64,000 nt of DNA from Trichoplusia ni (lineage: Eukaryota > Arthropoda > Insecta > Lepidoptera > Noctuidae): assembly GCF_003590095.1 (NCBI RefSeq), contig NC_039486.1:5082336-5146335 (forward strand). The letters run 5' to 3'. A model generated the notes under the pieces. It did not search any database. It was not told the DNA's origin and saw only the letters and a program-made list of their open reading frames with translations. This document shows, in pieces, positions 60,389-64,000 of this stretch. Every line of letters starts with the position of its first letter. The stretch's first letter is position 1. The translations under genes were made by a program, and so were the position numbers.

Positions 60389-63300
60389 GTAAGTACCTAT
60401 ATTTAGTTATATTTTCGCTATAAACCTTACACATAGTGCCGCACCTGACTAAAGTTCTAAGTGATCGCGCAGTGATTTCACAAAACAATATTATTATGTA
60501 TTCATGGCGTCACGCATTCCACTCCGTAAGCATTCTGTCTAACTATGCAAACAAACGCTGTTGGGTAATCAATGTTCTATATATGTAGCAATGTCACAAT
60601 GTATAGTATTGTACCTATATTGTATACCCCAACACACAAATAGCTAGGCACGGCTTGATGCTCCGACTTAGTACTTACATAATATAGAACCGAGTATTAT
60701 ACATTCAACCCATCAACACATATTCAATATTTTCACAAGGATTATCATGTGAATGAAAACAACACGAAATGAAATTCATTGAACAATATTTTACCTATGA
60801 GATACTTGTTAGAGTTAGTAGCTTCTGTTTTTTTTTGAACCTGTATATTGTTATAGAATTTTACTAAATATTTTTTCTTTTTTCTTTTCAGATGGAGAAT
60901 ATTTGTTTGTTGACTTAGAAAGCAAACTATCTAAATATGCGCCAAAGAGCTGGAGATCATCCCACACCCATGTAAGTTCTTTAATGTTGGAAAATTATCC
61001 AGAAATTTCATTCTTGTAATCTTAGTGAATAAATGTAGTTTTACAATGAGTTTTTAACTTTGACTTTGATTGTTGAAGGGTTTGGACGCGAACGGGAAGC
61101 CGCTCCTTGAATTGCACCTGGTCGTGCAGTTTCACGTGGAGAGTCCACTGCTCCTGCACGATGAAATCGGCCGCCACCTCTACTTCTTACAACTGCGGCA
61201 AAATGTGCGAACACGGGATGCCTTACCAGCTGAAGTCCTCTTACTGCTCACCGGGTTAGCTTTACAAGCAGAATACGGTGATGCAGACACGTTTGAAGAT
61301 AGAGACTACTTCAAAGTAGAAGACTATGCACCGGCATCGCTTACCGGAGATTGGGTGGCGGCTGCAATGCGCGCCTGCCATCGGGAACACCGAGGCCTTA
61401 CTAAATCTGACGCAGAAACTAGATTCATACGAGAAGTTTGTCTACTCCCTGACACAATAAACTCGCATAGATATCGCCTAAAACAGTCGAAATCAGAACC
61501 TGAACCAGGTACGGTGTGGCTTCTTGTCACAGCAAAAGGTATAAAGATATTACCTGATAACGGACAACTGTCAAATTTTATATGGAGCGCGATTGGCAAA
61601 TTGAGTTTTGATAGAAAGAAGTTCGAGATCAGAACCGAAGAAGGAAAATTGACATTATTTTCTTCAAGTGAAGAAAAGTGTAAATACCTTTTCGCGCTGT
61701 GCAAAGAAACCCATCAATTCTCTATGAAGATAGCCCCAAAATTCAATGAAATCTTGAGAAAGGAAGAAGAGGAGCGTAAAATTTGTTTTGGTTACTCGAA
61801 ATCGTTAAATGTCCAGTCGAATCAAAACAAGAGTGAACAAAGAATATCAGTTATATCATCTACAAGCTCCAATACAACATCAGGGATTGTAAGTGACAGA
61901 GTTCAATCTGAAGATGAATTAGAAATTATGATAGATTCTCCTCCAGCTCCTTCAACTGAAAGTTTAGCTTTTGCTCATTTACTAGACAGTTCGAATTCTT
62001 ACTTCATAAGGAATATACCTCAAGATAATCAACCACTGAGCAAAACGTCCTCATTGCAACTACAAAAATCTAAAATCCGTGTAAAGAAGACTAAAGACGA
62101 TTGCGAGAATGTTAGCAGAAATGATATAACATTACCAGAACCACATTCCGTAAACCAGTTGGAAGAAACGACTTCTTTACCTGATCAAAGTATTAGCGAA
62201 ACTTTAACCGATAGTCCGAGGTCTAATAAACTGAAATGCACGGGATCACAATGCTCATCATCGTGTAGTACTGTCATAATGGCCAGAGCGGGTCTAAGTA
62301 CACTAAGCAGGACGTCCAACGCAAGTAGTTTAGAGCTAGGATATAGCCACACTGCTCAAAATTCTATGTTAAGTGATAACAGTACTGTTGGTATTGATAT
62401 AGAATATTCGCAAGATACAGCGTCCGCTTTATATGATGGGTTAGGTCAACCAGTCACCGTAGCGGCTTCGAGTGAAACCAGCGGAGTCTATACCATGAGT
62501 AGCTCCGAATTAACAGCGCGATCGAAAATGGGCACTTTATCAGAAACTAGTAGAACAGAATATGATGGATCACATTATGACAGCTACCAGCCATCGAAAG
62601 AAAATGATCTGGCAGACTTCGATAGTGTTTCGTCAATACTAAAGAACAAATCGGAGAGAACTAGTCACACAACCGGCACACAAAGATTAAAGTCATCTCA
62701 ACCGAGTTCAGACTGCGTAGATGGAGCAGCTAAGTTCCCGAAAACCGAACAACATAATAAGGAAAATGTATTTAGAGAAAGAACAAACTCAAATGTTAGT
62801 GCAATCTCATTTCACGGAGACGGTAGCGACCCGACCGATAAGAAACATAATTTACTAACTGCGAGTGAACTTAGTGATCTGATAGTGGGAAGAGGAGTCT
62901 ATCCGAAAAGTCAATCAGTAAGCGACACTCTCGATTCTGTTTCAGACTATGTCAGGTTGCCTATTCCATTTTCGGGTGACAGCTACCTGCAGGGCCATGA
63001 AGATACTGCTCCTTCAGACGATCATTATCCAAACAACTCATTTTTTGATCGGCCTCCAACGCCTCCGACCCGAATTGACAGTCGCAAATTACTAAACTTA
63101 TCTCTTCCAAACATATTTGATATAAATGGAGATACGCCAGTCAGACCTCCGTTTCCGGATAAGCCACCGCCGCCCTACGAGTATAACCATCAAACTGTTG
63201 CGCCTACTGCTCCTACACCTGCAAAAGCTCCTCCAGCCTATCCTGGCTCAACAGCTTCGGTCAGATCTTTAAAGCAACTAGGCGAGAAGGAAGAAGTTGC

Positions 63301-64000
63301 AGCCCGAGTCGTAACATCTAAACCTATGATAACAATTTTAAAAGCTGAAGCTGGCGAAGTTAACGCTTCAAGTGAAAGAACGTTTGCCAGCCCCATGGTC
63401 CTGGAACACAAATTCCAAAAGTTTAAGCGACACCAAGCCTCTAGTCGTCGGGCTGAGAGGTCCAAATTAGCGCAGGGAATAAATAACAATCTGTCGCCCT
63501 CTAGAGAAATGGCTCATGGAGTGGACTCTAATGTGCTAGTAGCCATGATGAAGTTGGCTCCTCCTCCACCACTAGCGCGTCGCGCCCGACTACCGCCGCC
63601 GCCGCCAGCCGCGAGGCTGCCGCCGCCACCCCCGCCACACAATCCCATGTTCCAACAACAACTCTACAGCGACGTGGACTACGTTTACTATCCCTTACAA
63701 GATCCAGCCGTATCACAACAAAATTACCTAGACCATAAATTGACTGAAGTTCGCGTATCAAATATGCACAAAAATGGCCTGCAGTACAGAAGCACACCGT
63801 ACCTATCTACTTCCATGTCTGCATCGTCCATGTATGGATCGATCCAAAATCTCTCGGATTCTTACGTCCAGTTACCTGGAACGCGAACGAGTTGGTACTC
63901 GCTAACGAGCAGAACGTCGCTGAGCAACCATTCCATAAATCTTGAACGGCCGCAACTATCTGCGCGGGTACCGGACGTTTCGCATTTCGTGCGGACGAAA
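60166..64000 (+). CDS. ex: Expanded, Hippo-pathway FERM protein (3' incomplete)
   Basis: Expanded is an apical-cortex FERM scaffold that, with Merlin and Kibra, activates the Hippo kinase cascade and binds the coactivator Yorkie. Exons 60166-60388, 60892-60971 and 61079 to the window end join in phase, 1075 residues so far. The start MRALCSVRGPL matches the Drosophila Expanded N-terminus, and the FERM domain (about residues 1-320) has TDTELFGLAI, LSKYAPKSWRSSHTH and LDANGKPLLELH. A degron TSGIVS lies at residues 368-373. Two Yorkie-binding PPxY motifs (PPPY at about 798-801, PPAY at 819-822) and Pro-rich runs follow in a long Ser-rich tail. ATG 60166 is chosen by homology; the exon opens at acceptor TTCCAG (60131-60136). 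The window ends inside the exon; the fly protein is about 1400 residues. Confidence 0.95.
60389..61078 (+). other. ex: ex introns 60389-60891 and 60972-61078
   Basis: 503 and 107 bp, GT..AG. The first ends in a long pyrimidine tract (TTTTTTCTTTTTTCTTTTCAG region). No elements recognised. Confidence 0.85.
60892..60971 (+). CDS. ex: ex coding exon 2
   Basis: 80 bp. Reads NGEYLFVDLESKLSKYAPKS then WRSSHTH, exactly the end of the Expanded F1 lobe. Donor GTAAGT. Confidence 0.96.
61079..64000 (+). CDS. ex: ex coding exon 3 (runs off window)
   Basis: Open for 974 codons with no stop. Holds FERM lobes F2 and F3 (GLDANGKPLLELH to about 61800), then a long low-complexity Ser/Thr tail with the degron (61877-61894), PPxY motifs (63167-63178, 63230-63241) and poly-Pro runs (63559-63641). 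Acceptor GTTGAAG is weak but fixed by homology and phase. Confidence 0.95.

Noticed and set aside
60074..60488. Open frames antisense or frame-shifted to ex exon 1
   Set aside because: Shadows of the GC-rich Expanded coding exon, which matches the family in its own frame.
61324..61704. 126-codon minus-strand open frame
   Set aside because: Antisense shadow of the long Expanded exon.
63238..63797. Two minus-strand open frames near the window end
   Set aside because: Antisense to the Expanded tail; no independent evidence.

Overview
The window looks like a moth or butterfly (Lepidoptera) chromosome. It is AT-rich, its introns are long and full of repeats, and it carries repeat types typical of Lepidoptera: tRNA-headed SINEs, an interspersed repeat that begins ACTAGCTGT, and short palindromic MITEs. 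No microbial features (operons, ribosome binding sites, CRISPR) are present. Genes were found by joining short exons at GT..AG borders, matching phases, and recognising protein families, because most coding exons are under 260 bp.

Layout. (1) 733-23748, + strand: nine exons of an ABCG half-transporter. The N-terminal exon or exons lie upstream of the window. (2) 27226-43596, + strand: a second ABCG half-transporter in tandem. It has two alternative first coding exons (27226-27316 and 30137-30224) that fit the same downstream splice site, and each sits just after a GC-rich promoter-like patch. Several matching exons of the two transporters have identical lengths (146, 239 and 345 bp; 257 bp against 101+156 bp), so they are tandem duplicates. 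(3) 47385-50501, - strand: a TMEM62-type membrane metallophosphoesterase. Its catalytic exons are intact, but the exon for the middle membrane segments has two in-frame stops and a frameshift. (4) 60166 to the window end, + strand: the Hippo-pathway FERM protein Expanded, open at its 3' end. A 9.6 kb stretch before its first coding exon holds two CpG-rich islands, one with an initiator-like motif and a splice donor that suggest a non-coding first exon.

Working together: the two ABCG genes are probably homo- or heterodimerising lipid or sterol exporters, but the substrate cannot be read from sequence. TMEM62 and Expanded are unrelated neighbours. TMEM62 converges with the second ABCG gene and diverges from Expanded.

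The rest is introns and intergenic DNA with SINEs, MITEs, decayed retroelement pieces and several short, perfect hairpins. The most interesting points are the duplicated first exons of the second ABCG gene, the damaged TMEM62 exon, the exact exon-length conservation plus one intron gain or loss between the ABCG duplicates, and a conserved degron in Expanded that contains a consensus splice donor.
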